DNA of 64,000 nt from Coturnix japonica (lineage: Eukaryota > Chordata > Aves > Galliformes > Phasianidae), in assembly GCF_001577835.2 (NCBI RefSeq), contig NC_029547.1, positions 62,429,110 to 62,493,109 on the forward strand, read 5' to 3'. The position numbers and the translations under genes are program-made. Below, one piece after another: positions 32,174 through 47,100 of the stretch; position 1 is the first letter of the stretch, and every line of letters begins with the position of its first letter. The notes under the pieces were generated by a model. It did not search any database and had not been told where the DNA came from. It saw only the letters and a program-made list of their open reading frames with translations.

Positions 32174-35100
32174 TCAGCTGCCGGGAGATCCAATCGCCAC
32201 TGTGATCCTCGTGTACAGAGGGAACCTGTCAGTCCTTAGCACCTTGTAGGAGAGCGAGTTCAAGCCATCAGAGCTCATTGTCTCCCTGGTGTGAGCAATT
32301 CGGTCAAACCTGCGGAGGGGAAAAAGCAAACAAAAGCCTTTCAGCGACCCCCAGCTCCCGTTCTTGTTTGCCCTCGGGGCAGTCCCCGCTCCGGGGAGCA
32401 GCAGTGGGTTCTGTCAGCCCATGCACAAAGTCAGCGTGCTCTCATTGAGCTCTCCGTGCAGGAAAGCGAGGGCTGCACCCCCAGCCGTGCTGCTAACAAC
32501 AGCTCGCAGCTCGTTCATGGTATGCCCGGGGCTTACAGAGGGGAGCTTTGCAAGGTGTGGGAATGGGGCTCGGGCAGCAGACACGCACCTCTCCGGGTTT
32601 GGCTCGTTCTTTCGATCACGCGAGTGGCGAATCATTCTGCACTTCCCGATGATGGCATCTGGCCGAGATATGCCCATGCCTTTGAACACCAGCCTGCCAA
32701 AAGCAAACATGTTAGGTGACAGGGGACAAAGAAGGGCTGTTCCAGCACCTCCCAGTAACTGCCACTACCCTCTTTTCATTGCTGCTGAGGGCTGATCTGT
32801 GTGTTTGCAGCTTGCTAACACACAAGTGCACTGATGGGAATGGGGACGCCCCTGCCAGCACCAGGAACCTGCTAACCCACCCCACCCCACCCCAGGTAGC
32901 TCTGCCAGTATCAGTGCTGACCTTGCTCCATGCCTTAGCCTGGAACTTGAACAGAGGGCATCCAGCTTTTAGCCATCTGGACAGCAGCCAGACAACCATG
33001 CATTTTTCAAGATGTGGAAGCTGAAGTGCTGCGCTGGTGGAAACTGAACCGAGTGGTGGTGATACCACATGGGAAGGGACAGCACATCTCATTGGTATGC
33101 TCTCCACAAGGCACGTGCACATTAGGGACCAATACTGGAAACGTACTTGACCTCTTTCCTTCTGTATCTCCCTGTGTTTTTTTGCATAGCACTTCCCACC
33201 CCTAGAAAGCCAAGTGCCCTAAAAGATGAGACTACCACCTTTCTTGGTTTATTACACAGAAGTGCTGAGGATCTACAGTTGTCCCTGAAGCCCTCCCTGA
33301 AGCTCAGGAGAGTTTGGAAAGCCCAAAGAAAAGACCATGCAGGGTGTATCTTGCAGTCAAAAGCTTCTCAAATCTGAGTTCCCATGATTATTTCTCAAAG
33401 CAATTGCCCCATCTTCCCTGGAACACAAAGGTAGCAACCCCACAGACATCCCTTGCCTTCACGTTCAAGCAGAGATGGGCCCAGCCTGGCCTGCACTAAG
33501 ACATTCCACTTCATCTGCAATTCTGGACATCGCTCAGCCTTCCTCCAGATGGGAAGCAAGGGCTTGCAGCATTGTTTAGAGCTTCTCAGAACCTGACAGA
33601 CAAAACCCTCCTGGGCACAAAGAGATGCACTAGCAGCCTGCCACCTGCACAGCCTGGGGATGGGCTCTGTGTGTGATGGTCTTCTCCCACTCCCACTGTG
33701 GGCCTCAAGCCCCCTCAAGGCAGGTCCTGATGGGTAGAGGTGCTCCAGCTGCAAGGTGGGTACTCTACCTGTTGTAGATGTCATCGTCTTCACCACCCCA
33801 GCCCCAGTAATTGTTTGGGAACCCATTGATCTTTGTGAATTGTTCTTTGCTCAAGGCAGACACACCTCCAAAATACTGATTGTAGGGTAACCTGGAATTA
33901 AGCAGAACACACCATTAGGGGCTGTAGTGATCTCTGACCCAGTCTATAGTCCAGCCAACAACGCATCAGTGGGACCCCCTGCGACCCTGATCTTGTCTGC
34001 TTCAGCAAGCAGAAGTCCCTGGAGCCTTTCTGCTCTAAGCTTCATGGGGCTGCAAGGAGAAACCACCCGGCTGCTGACAGTCCTGCAATGAGCAGGGCTT
34101 GTGTTTGGGCAGAGATAGGCAGTTCTGGCCATGTGGGGCCAAATCCAGCGCTCACTTAATAATTATTTTTTACACTCCCACGTGTAGATCTGGCATGGAA
34201 AAAAAGAAAGGAAAGAAAAGCCACAGCTGTGTTGGCAGTAGCCTGAGGAACACATGCCAGCAGGCACTCAGTTTGGTGCTGCCCCCCAGACACTAAGGCA
34301 GGCCCCTCTGTGGCCTAAAATGGAACAGCCAAAAATGTTTTATTTTGCTCTCAAAATAACACCTGGCAGCCTTTTCTAGCATCATGGATGGTCCTCACTG
34401 CTGTATGAGAATGCTTCATTTTCCAGGCTGGACAGAAACAAGAGCCATCTGACACTGAAACACAAGAAGGGACGTGGGCACCTGCAGGACACCAGTCTAC
34501 CCCTTCCTCCCAGCCCCGTGTCTGGCTGCTCAGCCACTATGCGTGGCAGCAGATAACTTTGCTCCACTCCCTGCTCCAACCTACCACTTCCCACAGGGAC
34601 ACGTGTCCCACGGTAGAACTTTCCAGATATGTTTTCCCAGGTTTTCACTGGCGTGTGGGGATGTGCAATGCTGCACCTGGCCTACAATGCTCACGGCAGT
34701 GTTAGGAAGGAAACGCCCCTCCGAAAGGCATCTCACCGAAATCCGAATTTATCCATGGAGACAGAAAGGTGCCTTGGTTGGCTGTAGCACTTGTAGGTGT
34801 TCCTGTCATCCATGGGAATCAGGTCTACATCACTAAACACAAAGCAGTCATATTCATACTCCTTCAGAGCCTCCACGAATCCTATGTTCAGCAGTTTAGC
34901 ACGGTTAAATTCTTCATCTCCATCCTGGTTTAAAACAAATAAACACTGAATTAAGCAGTGGAAAACAGCAGTCTCCTACCTGTTGTGGGGTCACGGGCCT
35001 TTGGCATTGCTGGGAAGTGGCCCTGAGCTGGTCCCAGCTGTAGAGCAGCCACATGGTCAGAGAAGTGGGCCTGGCCTTCTGCACAGAGGCATTTTGCAGC

Positions 35101-38100
35101 ACGTGCAGTGCCACACAGATGTGGCCAGCAGGTCTCTGGGGTGCTCTCAGGTCCAGCAGTGGGGCTGTACACATGTGCCCAGCAGTGGCCCAAGATGGTT
35201 TGTCACCCAGCACAGGCCCTGGCAGCAGCTCCAAGCCCTGTGCAGGGAGCAGCATGAGGCAATGCTGAAAGAGACTGGAGCTTTTTGCCAAAACCCAAAT
35301 TGCCAGCCCCTCCCTGCTCTACCACATCCAGCCTCCCACTCTCCACAGCTTCAAGCAATGTCAAGCAAAGGACTGCCTGCCATGCCTGGCTTCAGCAGCA
35401 TGTGCATGCACGCATGCAAGTGTGCAAATCACCTCCCTGCTCTGCTACAAGTCTGGTGTGGGACACAAATCAAGAACAGATAAAACTCAAGAGAGCAGCC
35501 TCAAGCCATCACGTTTACCTCCTCTCTTGAATGGCTCTGCTTGGTTAATAAATAATCTGTTTGGAAACTGATTAATCCAAACTGGTTAATGGCTTTGCAG
35601 CCTGAAAGCCAACAATTTAACCATGAAACAGCCACAACTATCTTTCAAATGAAGGATTTAACATGCAAGTGTCAAACCACAGCTTTCAAAAGCTTTCAGT
35701 GCCTGCCTGGGGCCTAAATGACTTCACAGAGAGGAGTGAGCTTTAGCAGAGGAGGACCTGAGACAGTTCTCAGCACCCTCACCTGAAATAAAAGGGTTCA
35801 TGCCTTAACCAGGGTGGTGGGAAACTGATCACCATCATGCATAAGCAAGATCTGTGAAAACTTGAGCACAGAAGGCAAAGGAAAGTTGAACAAAGGGGAT
35901 GGGGAGAGGGAGCGGCTACAGCTGTGGGAACAGAGGGCTTTGGTCTGTGAGCAAAGGGGCTGCCGAGCCCACGCACACCCAGCCTTGCAGCTGGGGGCTC
36001 GTGATGCTGGCACAGCTGGGGTAGCCAGGAGAGCTGACCCACAGGGCAAGTTTTGGGCCATGCCAGAAGCTGAGCCCCAGAAGCAACACTCAGGGGCTCT
36101 TCTACACCAGGAGTTGTGCTTGTTCATTTTGTCCCCTCTGGCTGCTCTTCTCATCACACCACTTCAAGGCAAAGAGTGTTCCACCTTGGTTTTGTGATCA
36201 GCAGAGGCTCAGCCTTATTTAACTCATGCCATCAGATGGCCTCTAACTCACCCAGGGAATAACAAGGGATTCATAATTCTACTAGAAGCTGCATTTTCAA
36301 ACCTCTTGAAATCTCCCAAGAGATTTTGCTTTTTGGAGAAAGCTGTTCCATAACCAAGACAATTCATAATCATCAGCAGTATGTGGGATTCAAATCTCTC
36401 CAAACTCTGAACGGCCTTTGCAGGTTTCTGACTCTGATCAACTCCCAGCTTTGTGACGAGAGACCTTTCTATGCAACTGTCCCATGCAGGTGGTGTAGGA
36501 CCTTGCACCAGTGCTGACAGGAGAAGAGGTGAAGCAGAATGGAAGCAACCTCCATCCTTGGCCTCTCTTGGCAGCTCCATGTACTGTAGGTGCTCTTGCT
36601 CTCTGCAACATGGGAAGGAATTGGTTTGGACACTCTTTGGCCAAGAAGCACTACTCTAAAGAGCCATGCAACAGACAGAGGACTGCTGCTCCAACACTGC
36701 AGACAGGCTCCAAGCATAGCACTTATTTCCTGGGCTTTCAACAAGAAATGGTACAGTGCAAACATGTTTCTACTAACCATTTTTTTCCTGGACAAACTTC
36801 TCCCTGTGTTCTCTCATCTCAGACCTCAGCCCACATCAGAAGTCATCACTTGTGCCGAGCACCAGTGGCTTTACTCCCTGTGCCTCTGCCAGCACATACA
36901 AGCTTGTCCTCCGTCACTGATCCATGAGATCTGTGAGGCCAGCTGCCTCAGTCTCAAAGACCAGCACTGGCTGCTGCTCACACATGCAAAGGATCAGCCA
37001 GCAGCCAGGCTTAGTCACTTCCATTGCTCACCTTTGCTGGACCTGGTCTGCTCAGCCAAACTCGCCCAAGGACACTGCCTTGTCTCAGTCTCAGTCACAT
37101 CAGCTGGGGTGTACAGAGCTGCCACTTTTACTAACAAACTTCCAAATCAGAAAGGTGCTATCTGAATGCTAGTTTTACCCCAGTTTCATCCTGCTTTGTG
37201 TTCTCAGATAGGTGACAGCTCTGCGATGCCTGCTGCAGTTACAAAGCAGTGCAGGTGACCTGGGGCTGCACCTCCGATGTAATTCTGAACTGATGAGTCT
37301 AAGGCAGGCAATGGCAAGGACATGTGTTTCTAGTTGGCTAAGAGAGAACCATCACCCCCAACAAGAGCCAAGTCAGGGATCTTCCAAGCCAACCTGATCC
37401 ACACACACAATGTCCACATGCGTATCCACACGCAGTCTTCTTTCAGCAGGTGGAAACAGATTTCCAGGACAACAGGGAGATACCAACAAACCCTTGCTGC
37501 TTCTCTGTTGGGGTATTTTGAAGTGCTATTCACTGTGAGAAGCCATAGCAGCATGATCGACCTCTGCCCTGCAGGAAAGGCAGCCTCCTGCACCCCTCTG
37601 CTGGGCACAAGAAGAGAGCAGCTGCAGGAAAATCTGCTGCACCCACCAGCAGGAGTGGGCAGGAGCCAACACCTGGGTTGGTGCTCCACACCTGGGGAGC
37701 TCTGGTACACCTTGCAAAATGACATGGATGAGCACAATGGCCCCCACACACACAGACACACACAAACACGCTCTGAAAAACCACTATGAAGGATGCTGCA
37801 GGTAACGCTGGAGGCCAGTGCAAAATGGTTGGATAACTGGAGCTTTTAGGTAATTTGCTGACTCTCCTCGCTCACAAACTTCAGCTTGAGGCACAGGGCT
37901 GCCACTGGATGGGCATTTGCACAGGTTGAGCCACAGTGATAAATCTCATTATGAAACAAGAGCATGCAGATGCCTGGATATGTGCAGCTGCAGCACACAC
38001 CAGGCAATTGCAACAGCACAGCTGCAGCAAGCTCACAGTCCCATGAATGCACATGTAAGCCCACAGGTGACTGCAGGAGCAAGTGGGACTATAGAACACT

Positions 38101-41100
38101 TCAAAATTCATCTCCTGTGATGAAGCTGAGTTTGTGCATAATCAGATGGATGCTGCCATGAGTGCACCCAGCCACCTATCTCCCATCTCAAACTTATCTA
38201 AAGGACCTTAAAGCCGCTGGCCCATGTGTCAGGTTTGGGTTTTGCTGCGGTTGCATAATACACATTTTCCACTGGCTCCTGTTACACACTGGGCATCTCA
38301 GAAACATTGCTCTGGCTTCAGCCAAACCCTCCTCTGACACATTCAGGCACACAGGACCAGTGTGGCAGAAACACAACGGGCTCGAGACAGAAACGCATTG
38401 CTCCGAAAGGAAGAAGTTTGACATTACCAGTGCAGCAGTAGCAGGGCTCAAGCGCTCCTCTTTCTTTTTATGAGATGCAGAGGACAGAAGAGCACGTAGG
38501 CAGCGCGTAAGAATCAGATCACACAGTAATTCTCCTTGCTTCAGTGATTGCTTTGCTACAGACAGGATTAACAAGTAAAGGTAATATTTCCCCACTAGAA
38601 GGAAAAATAAAACAAAAAAACAAACAAAAAAAAAAAAAAAAAAAAAGGAGGGCAGATGCAAAGGGAAGGACAGACAAGAAAAAGAGAAAAGCAATTGTCA
38701 AGACAGCAGAGAAATAAGACTATTTTCCTACCGTAATTCTGGCAGAATTAACTCATTTTCTGCAAATCTCTCCATTCCATGTTCCCGCTCACCCTTGAGA
38801 GACACATCCAGTGCTTTTACAGCTATTGACTCTGCCGCCTCTCCCAGACATGAATGACTTCTTAGAGGCATGCAGAAGGAGTGTGTTTACTTTGCAAATC
38901 TAGCAGCCTTGCTTGCTAACCTGCATCTGACCACAGAAGCGTCCAGAACTCACACATCCAGTGTGCTAGAAGTTGCTCTCACTCCAGCTTTGCCCAAGGG
39001 ATGCATTTGAAAAGAACATTTGCTTAAGCCCACTCTGCAAAGATTTGCTTCAGAGAGCCCCGACAGCACCACAGGCACAGCACTAGATGAGCCAAAAGGC
39101 AGAGCAGTGCAAGCCCCATGGCACCAGGGCAGCGCCGTGGGATCCAGTTCTGAGCTCTCCAAGCCCCAGCTATGCCACCTTTAAGCATCTGGCTCCAGGC
39201 TGCCAGCATTTCCTCCCGGTGTTCCAGGGAAGCTGCTGGCAGGCTCTGGCTCACTGAGGCAGCCACTGCAGGGATTGCCATCCCAGCACAGCCTCACAGC
39301 TGAGCAGTACCATGCCCTGGGCAGACCTGCCACACCAGGGGGACTGGGATGGCCAATGCACCAACACAATGACTGATCCAAAAACTGCAGGAGGTTATTT
39401 ATGAGGAAGCATGCTACTTCTCAGTACTGTGAAACAGGCTCAAATAGGGCAGAAGTACCTACTGGAGAGAGGAGCTGTGCTGAGAGCTGCCCATCCCATG
39501 GGCTCTGCAGACCAACAGAGCCACACTGCCCCTACTACAACACAGCCCGCACAACTACCTGCATGTAGCTTTCCAGCACCCAATATCTAACCACCACTGT
39601 GGTATAAACTGAGACTGAGGGGCTCTGGAGTGAAAGGTACCCATTTTTCTCTTTAAGAAAGGTCTATGGCTCCCAGATATCAAAAGGAAAAATAAAAAAG
39701 CAAAACATAACCCAGAACTCCATTGATCGTTTCCTTTTCTGCCCTGTTTTACCCCAAGACAACCACTTACCTGCTGCACTGCAGCACCTTTGCTTTGTCC
39801 ATACTGACACTCTGCATGCTTTTACTAACGTGAATAAAAGCTGCTTAAGGAAGTGAGTGAAATGCTACCCCTTTGTGCCATTCCCAGGATTAGGTATTAA
39901 TGCTGCCTGTTCACCTCAAAGATCTCTGCATGCAATTCCCGTAGCAGATGTGAGAAAGGAACACTTCAGCTGGGTTATACCACTAGGAATTCTTTTCCTA
40001 CTGACCACCTACAACCTCTTCAGGGTAAGCCAAGCTGAATGGGAGCAGAACACCCCAATTTTTTCATCAAAACCATCAAAGAAAAATTGCTCATATTCTA
40101 TTTGTTGTGCTTCAGCTTCGTTTTTACAGCATCTCTATCCCTACCCATCAGCCTATTGACACTCAGGATAGAGCAGCCACTCCTCTGTTCCAGGGGGCAT
40201 TGCTATAAGTGGCAAAAGCCTCATGACTTCAGCATCTTACCTGGTTGATGACATATACTCCATAATCTAGCTGCTGCCTTTGAAGAATCGGGTGCATGTA
40301 ATAGAGCCAGTACTTCAGATGCTCCTCTCGGTTTCGGAACGGGATGATGATTGCTACTTTCTGCAATGCTTTGCAGTCCTTTGGAGCAAAACGACCTCCT
40401 TCCCTGACATCAGGGTTTGTGTTCGCCACCTCCTCCAGGTTCACAGGCTGGGAGAACTCCACGCGCAGCGGTCCGACTGGAAGGAAGGCACAGCACAAAA
40501 GCAGTTAGCAGATCCTGACGGCCACGCACCATTTATTTCTCTGGGCACACATTCTTCACGTGCAAGTATTCATTACTACTTTTAAACACAGGTTTGGATC
40601 CAAAGGAAATCCCACTGATGCATGGAGGTGTGAAGCTGGGGCCCACAGTGTCCAAAGCAACCACACCTCAGCACTCAGGGCAAGCCAGCAAACGCTCAGT
40701 CCTGTGGTGCCAAACCCCAGCGGACCCACTGAAGCTTGGTGGTTCCCAAAAACCCTTCTGTCCGCACTGCAGCCACACAGCCATGCTCTCTCTAGCAGTA
40801 TCCTGAGTGGGGAGGGAGGAGAAGAGGGGGGTGTGCTGCCCTCAAATCATGCAGTGCAAGAGCCAGGCACTTGGGACACAGCCCTGCTCTCCTGCAGACA
40901 GAGCAGATCACGCCGAGATTGGCCACGTGCACAGCCAACAAAACTGCCTTTTGTTGTTTTTTCCTTACACATACTTTCAGTGTTCTGCCAGTGTGGCCAT
41001 TACTTATGCCTTGTTAAAAATAAAATTAAAAACGCACCCAAATTTGCATGCAGGTTGGCAGTTCCCACACTCAGTTTCAAGAGTGGCAGTTCTGAAACCA

Positions 41101-44100
41101 CCAGATCAATCTGTGCCAAAGCCAGTGTGTACAACCCAGAACCACTGGCAGCACACAGACAGCAGCTCCTGGGATGCCTGAGCTCCCACAGCAGTGGAGA
41201 AACTCCAGGTCTAAGCAACACACAACTCCAGTAGCCCCACAACACACCGCTCTCCATGAAAAGGTAATTTATCAATGGTGACCCCAATGGTGACCCTGCA
41301 GTGGTGGAAGACTTGTGAGGAATCCGGGCAGGAGAGTCACAGGTTACAAGGTATCACATCTCACCATTCCTCCTGCAGAATAGCAAAGGCCCCACCAACA
41401 GCAGCATGCCCCCCAGCTAAGCACACAGCAGCTGTGCTCAGGGTGGGTGCAGCAGGGGGACAAAGGCTGCATGGCTTGGCTGAGTGGTACCAGATCTCCC
41501 TTCGGTTCACCTGGAGCAGGAGAGCCTTTCCTCATCTCATCCAACAGGCTGGAGAAAGGAAAGGATGGGCAACAAAACACAGTCGTGACGAGCGCTAGAT
41601 GCAGAAGATAGAATTAACAGGCTTGGAGGCTGGAAAAGAGGCTGATGAGAAGTTATCAGTAGCACTCCACTCTTCATCTTAATGAAATCAGCTTTAAATA
41701 CAGTACATGTTCCAGTCAACACTGCCCCAACAACCAAGGCAGCGAGTGCTCCCCAGGTACAGTTTTTGCTGTTTTAGCAGTGAGGTAGCTACTTCTAAAG
41801 TCAGAAAGACACAAAGCACAAAGCCAACACACTTTACTGGTGTCAGTAGGAACAGCAAAACATGGAAGTTGGGGTGAGTTAACTTCAAATGCAGAATGGC
41901 TGTAATAAACAAGCCTGGAACTTACAAAGCCAAACACTCACAATGAATAGCAGCAAAATTCCACCTGCACAAACTGATGTTGTCCACTCCTTTTCTGTTT
42001 GAACAAGCATGAAACCAAAGATGCACATACACTGCATGTCCAGCAGTGAGCAGAGCCCTGCTCCAGTCCCATTTCAAACCATTTTGGCTGCACTTTGGCC
42101 ACCTGGGCAGTGAGCAGCTCTGAGGCCACTGTTGCCCAACAACTCTGACCCAGGGTAAGAACCATGCCAGGAAAACACGCAAAGTTTGCTGCGGCTGCTG
42201 ACCCATTAGCTAATGTTACACCCCTGTGTGTGCTCACCATGTCAACTTTCCAACCTGGTTCTCATCCTTCAGTCTCTTCTGTTTCCCGTCCAGATGCCTG
42301 CCTGACAATGGAGTTACTGCACTGAGTCTCAGTCAAAGGCACACACGTGTGACAGAACAGTGTGGCCATGCAGCCCCAGCAGTGTGTATAGCCCAGGGTT
42401 TGCAGATGGGCATCTCTGGGGCTCACAGTCACACTGCTCCATCACAGCACCTTCGTGAGCCTGACTGTACATTTTTAGCTAAAGAACACCTAGAAGACAT
42501 GAATAAGCAACTGCCAGAAGTTGGCAGAAGATGAAAAAGCAACACCTACCATCCAAACAGCTCAGTGATCGTTAAAGGAGGATTTAAGTGGTCATGGTTG
42601 GGCAAGAGAGGGAAATCAGAAAAAAAAACATGAGAAATGAGCTACACCATCATCCCGTCCCTCCCCCACTTCCCTCCACCCAGCAATGTCTCACTGAAAC
42701 ATTTCTGCTCAGCTTCAGACAAAAGGTGCACAGGAAAAGCCCTGCACAGGCACAGACACCAGAGGAGCCAACGTGGTTCATACAAACAGGAAACAGATTT
42801 TCAAATGAAGCAAAAGGTGAGGCTTGCAAAAAGCTGCAGGGAACAAAATGGTCAAGTGCACTTCAACAACACAACGTATACTCAGTGACCTCCATATTCC
42901 CCACTACTACACAGCCACGTTTGCCACATCAACCCAAATTGCAGCTGTACAGGCTGCCAGTACAACTTCTCAACAGTGCTCACCCTGCTTACCCTCAGGG
43001 CTGCCACAGGACCCTTGTACCAAAAGACCATGACCTGCTCAACTTCATGCCGTCATCAGTCTAACAGCTGCCCTAGCCTTCCTAGGCCACAAATGTGGGG
43101 GAAACAAGCACTAACACCCTGCAGAGCTACCCTGGTGCCTGCAGGAGGGAGTAACCCCAGACAGCTCAGGGTGCAGCAAGGTGGGCTTGGTTGTGGATGC
43201 CCTGTCCTTGGAGGTGTTCAAGTCCAGGTTGGACGGGGCCCTGGGCAACCTGATCTAGTAAATGTGTATGTTTGGTGGCCCTGCTAGGCAGGGGGGTTGG
43301 AACTACATGATCCTTGAGGTCCCTTCCAACCTGGGTCATTCTGTGATTCTGTGGGCACGGAAGGGCAGCAGCCCTGCAGTCTGGAGACAGTGCTGAATGG
43401 CTCCTCTGGAAAAGCCAGCATAGCTCACCCATGTGGTTCACGGCCGGCACAGATCTCAATGGAAACAAAAGTTCCTAGCAGGGAGGCTTGAAATGTGCTC
43501 CCCACAGTGGGTGGGAGAGAAGGATTCTGTTGCTCCAGCAGAAAGCAGCACGTGCTCTGCTGCTGCCGAGACACGAGCAAGCATGTGCTGCCAGGGCAGG
43601 CGAGTCTGTGCAGGAGGAAAGCTAGAAAAAGGAAGCAGCACTCACACAAAGAAACAAAAAAGCCTCTCTGCAAGGCCTGAACAGAAAAGGGAAGAGCTGC
43701 TGACTGCACCAACCCATTCCTTGCTGGGAAAAACAACACGAGGCGCACCCCAGAAAGCAGGGCCAAGCCACAGGCACGGGAGCAGAGGACACTGCAGACC
43801 CCAGACCCACAGCAGCCTCAGGGCAGGCGTTGGCTCTGTCCCACAGTACAGCAGAGCAGGCCACGGATGGGTGCAATCCTGCTCCTTCTGCCAAGGACAG
43901 CATCAAATCTGTCTGCAGATATCCTGAGGGGAAAAAACAAGAACAGCTTCCCAACCTGCAGGATTTGCTTCCTTCAGACAGCCTCTTCTCACTGAGCGTC
44001 CCATCACAGAAGTCAGCTTTGCTGGTGCAAAGCCTGAGCCTGGAACCTCAGCACATGCCCTCACCCATTCACCCCTACGGGGCCCAAGGAGGAAATGGAC

Positions 44101-47100
44101 TGAAAAAGAGGAGGGATTGCCACACACACTGGCAGCAGCTGGTTTATAGGATCAACTCTTAAACAGTTATTCAGAGCAAAAGTTACAATCCCGTCCCCAA
44201 ATGACACCAGGTCTCACATTGGTGTATACAGTGTCCTTACATAATAACAAAAAATATTGTCTTTTCCACCAGTAAATACTCAGGGGAGAGAAGCAAAGTC
44301 CTCAGTGATGGCCACAACCCAGCATAGGCTGCGGGCAGTGGCTGTGCACCCCCTCCCCCATGGGCTATGGGCAGTCTGCACGCGATCGGCCTCACTCGTG
44401 CTGGCACTCGCTGCGGGCTGCCACTGCAAAATTAAATTCCAGGCCCTTGAACTGCAAACTCTAAACAAACAAGCAGAGAGACTTCCCTGGCTGCCTCAAT
44501 CAAGGAAAAAAAAAAAAGCCGAGCTGCCTCTGCCAGGAAAACCCCACCCTGACGCAAGACGCATGAGCACAGACAGACAGACTGAGACCTCCCTGACAGA
44601 CAGGGCCAGCAGCAGATCCTGCCCCGTGCCCTCCAGCCTGGTGGAGCCCCGAGGAGGGAGGGAAGGAGGCTGGCAGGGCTAGGTGAAGTGAGAGGAGCAG
44701 ATGGCTGCAGGGCCTGGTGCTGCACCGAGCACTGGAGAACAAGCACTGCTGGGAGGCAGCTGGAAGAGCTGTTGCAGCTCCAGTGGCCATGTCTCATTGC
44801 ACTGAGATGGAGGTGGCAGCCTGAAGGGGCCATAAAGCCCCTCCAACCCTCAAAGCCAGGCCTCAGAGCTCCAGGTTGGGCCAGGAATTGAGAGCTCAGG
44901 CAAGCTTGCATCCAAACGTAGCTTGGGAAGCTGCAAGTCTCTGCCTTTTTCCAAGCATAACTTGGCCCAGATTCCAAGAAAACTTACTCTTGCCCCAGAT
45001 CTGTGCTGGCAGGAAAACGAACACGTTACAAAACACGGGATGCACAAAATAGAAAGTCTCCTCATCTTGCCTGCACACCCCAATTGCTGGGCCACGTCCC
45101 CAAGGCAAGGGGAACCACCCTTCCCAGGAACACACTGTACCCTTCCAAAGCCTAAGGAACAATCCAAACGGTTCCTACAAGGTGACACAGGGCTGGAGAT
45201 GTCCACTGCTCCATGGCAGCAGAGAGGCACAGTCCTGCTCCACATGGAGCTCCCCTGGCTGCCCCCAGTGCCCCAGCTGGTGGGAGACAGCAGTGCCAGA
45301 CAGAGCCCAGCCAGTCCTGCCGCATGGCAACTGGCATTGCCAGCACCTGAGGATGTGGAATACCCACCCACAGGCCTCCACACTCAGCCCAAACCATGCT
45401 ATGATGGGATCCTGCTGGCATTCTCTATCTGCATCATCCACAGACACAGGGCTGACGCACCTCTTGTAGCAGCAGACTGGCTTCTCCCAGGGCCAGCAGC
45501 TGTTCCCACACTCCTTCCCCCTGGCCCTGCTCCTCACATTGATGCCCTGCTGATGGTGGGAAGCACCCTTTTTTTGCCCAGGATTCTGACTGCTGGGAGA
45601 AACATCTGGAATTTTTGTCCCTCTGTTGTCAATATTGCATAAGTACTTCAGTGCAGTGCTGTCATGTCTTCCAAACTTACATCTGGGGTAGAAAACCATG
45701 CAGCAAGACGTTGCCCTGTGGCACGGCACACTTAGGGCTCTTGGACTGTCTTTGCTTACAGGGCTGCAAGTGACACCTCTTCACCTGCCACTCCTCTGCC
45801 AACCACACCTGGTATCTAATTTCAGTCAAAAAGGGCCTGGGTGACAGCTGTAAGCAAAAATAGCTCCATAAACAACACGTGCTCTGGGCCAGGCAGGATT
45901 TGAAAACGACATCCCTAAGACACCAAGAAACGTGCCCATGAGAGCTTGCTCTGCAGCCATCTGGCACCAAAAGATAAGCGCTGCTTTTGGATAAGTTCTT
46001 TGGCAGCAGTGTCACCTCGCAGAAGAAGTTGGCCCCTTCCTCGCTCCATCCTACACGACAACAGCACCATCACTGAAACAAAAGCCTTGAGGTAAAACAA
46101 GGAATCATTTAACTTTTTTGAAGGCATGAAAGCCCACACAGACTAGTCATACCGAACAGCACTTATTCTCTTTTTCAAATGATGTTATTCTGGATAAACA
46201 GAACACTCTCATAAAGAACACTCCATTTTGGGGAATGATCACCTCCAGAACAGAGGTGGACTTCATTTTGCCTTCCAGGCTTCTCAGAGGCAGCTCTCAG
46301 CCACAGCATAAATCCAAAACACTTTGAGAACTTCTAATCCAAATTTCACTTACAGCATTACTTTCCCAGCCCTGGTCTATGCTTTCAAGTTACAAATAAT
46401 GGGAAGTGAACCATAAAAGCATATTAAATTCAGCAGGCTCTCTCAGAGATTCAGACTAAATTCAGGTCATGTGTTTGCCCAGTAGCCAGACAGCAGGGAC
46501 CATTGGGTTCTCACCCTGAGCATCATCAGAGAGAAGCCCCCAGGCCGCTCAGGAAGGCCTAGCAGCTCAGTCACACTTAGCTTGCGTGATTCATCACATG
46601 CCTTCCAGTGAGAGGAGGGGGGGAGGAAGAGAAAGAAGAGGAAATCCAAGAAGGAAGTGCTGGAGGAATGGGGCCACAAAGCCACCTGCTCACATCAGAG
46701 CAGAGCCCTACAGCTTTGGGAAGGTAGGGATGCCAAGAAGATGAGAAATACCTGTGGACAGGACACCATTCCAGTGCCATGCTGATCACAGAGACATGAG
46801 CAGGTCATCAGGGCACAGAACTCTGACCGACATGAAGCACGGCAGGGCAGTTTTACAACTGTGGTCTGCTGCCAGAACATGAAAGAAGCAATCATAAATT
46901 CAATATTGCAGAGCAGCTGGGTTCCTCAATGACATGCTGGCTGCAGACCTGAGAGCCACATGGGTGTCATTCCTACACCTGAGCACATCCCCAGGAACTA
47001 GGGCTGCTGGAAACCATCGGATCCTGCACCTCGAGGACCCTCCAGCTCTGAACAACTGCGACCAATGCCCACAGCTGTAGCGGGCCACCTGTATGGTGCA

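Larger units (their letters stand above)
34925..40240 (-). other. B4GALT1: B4GALT1 intron 2
   Basis: This 5.3-kb intron has no recognisable gene. It contains a poly(A) run on the plus strand (38606-38646), a CA-rich patch (37741-37770), and an AT-rich patch near 35530-35660 with repeated TTAAT and ATTAA words. Open frames up to 191 codons on the plus strand resemble nothing known. Confidence 0.7.

Noticed and set aside
40560-41234. 224-codon plus-strand open frame in B4GALT1 intron 1
   Set aside because: Low-complexity composition, no known motif, antisense in an intron.
44923-45642. 239-codon plus-strand open frame in B4GALT1 intron 1
   Set aside because: No recognisable domain, no exon or promoter context, and several other frames in the same GC-rich region are also open. 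Treated as chance.
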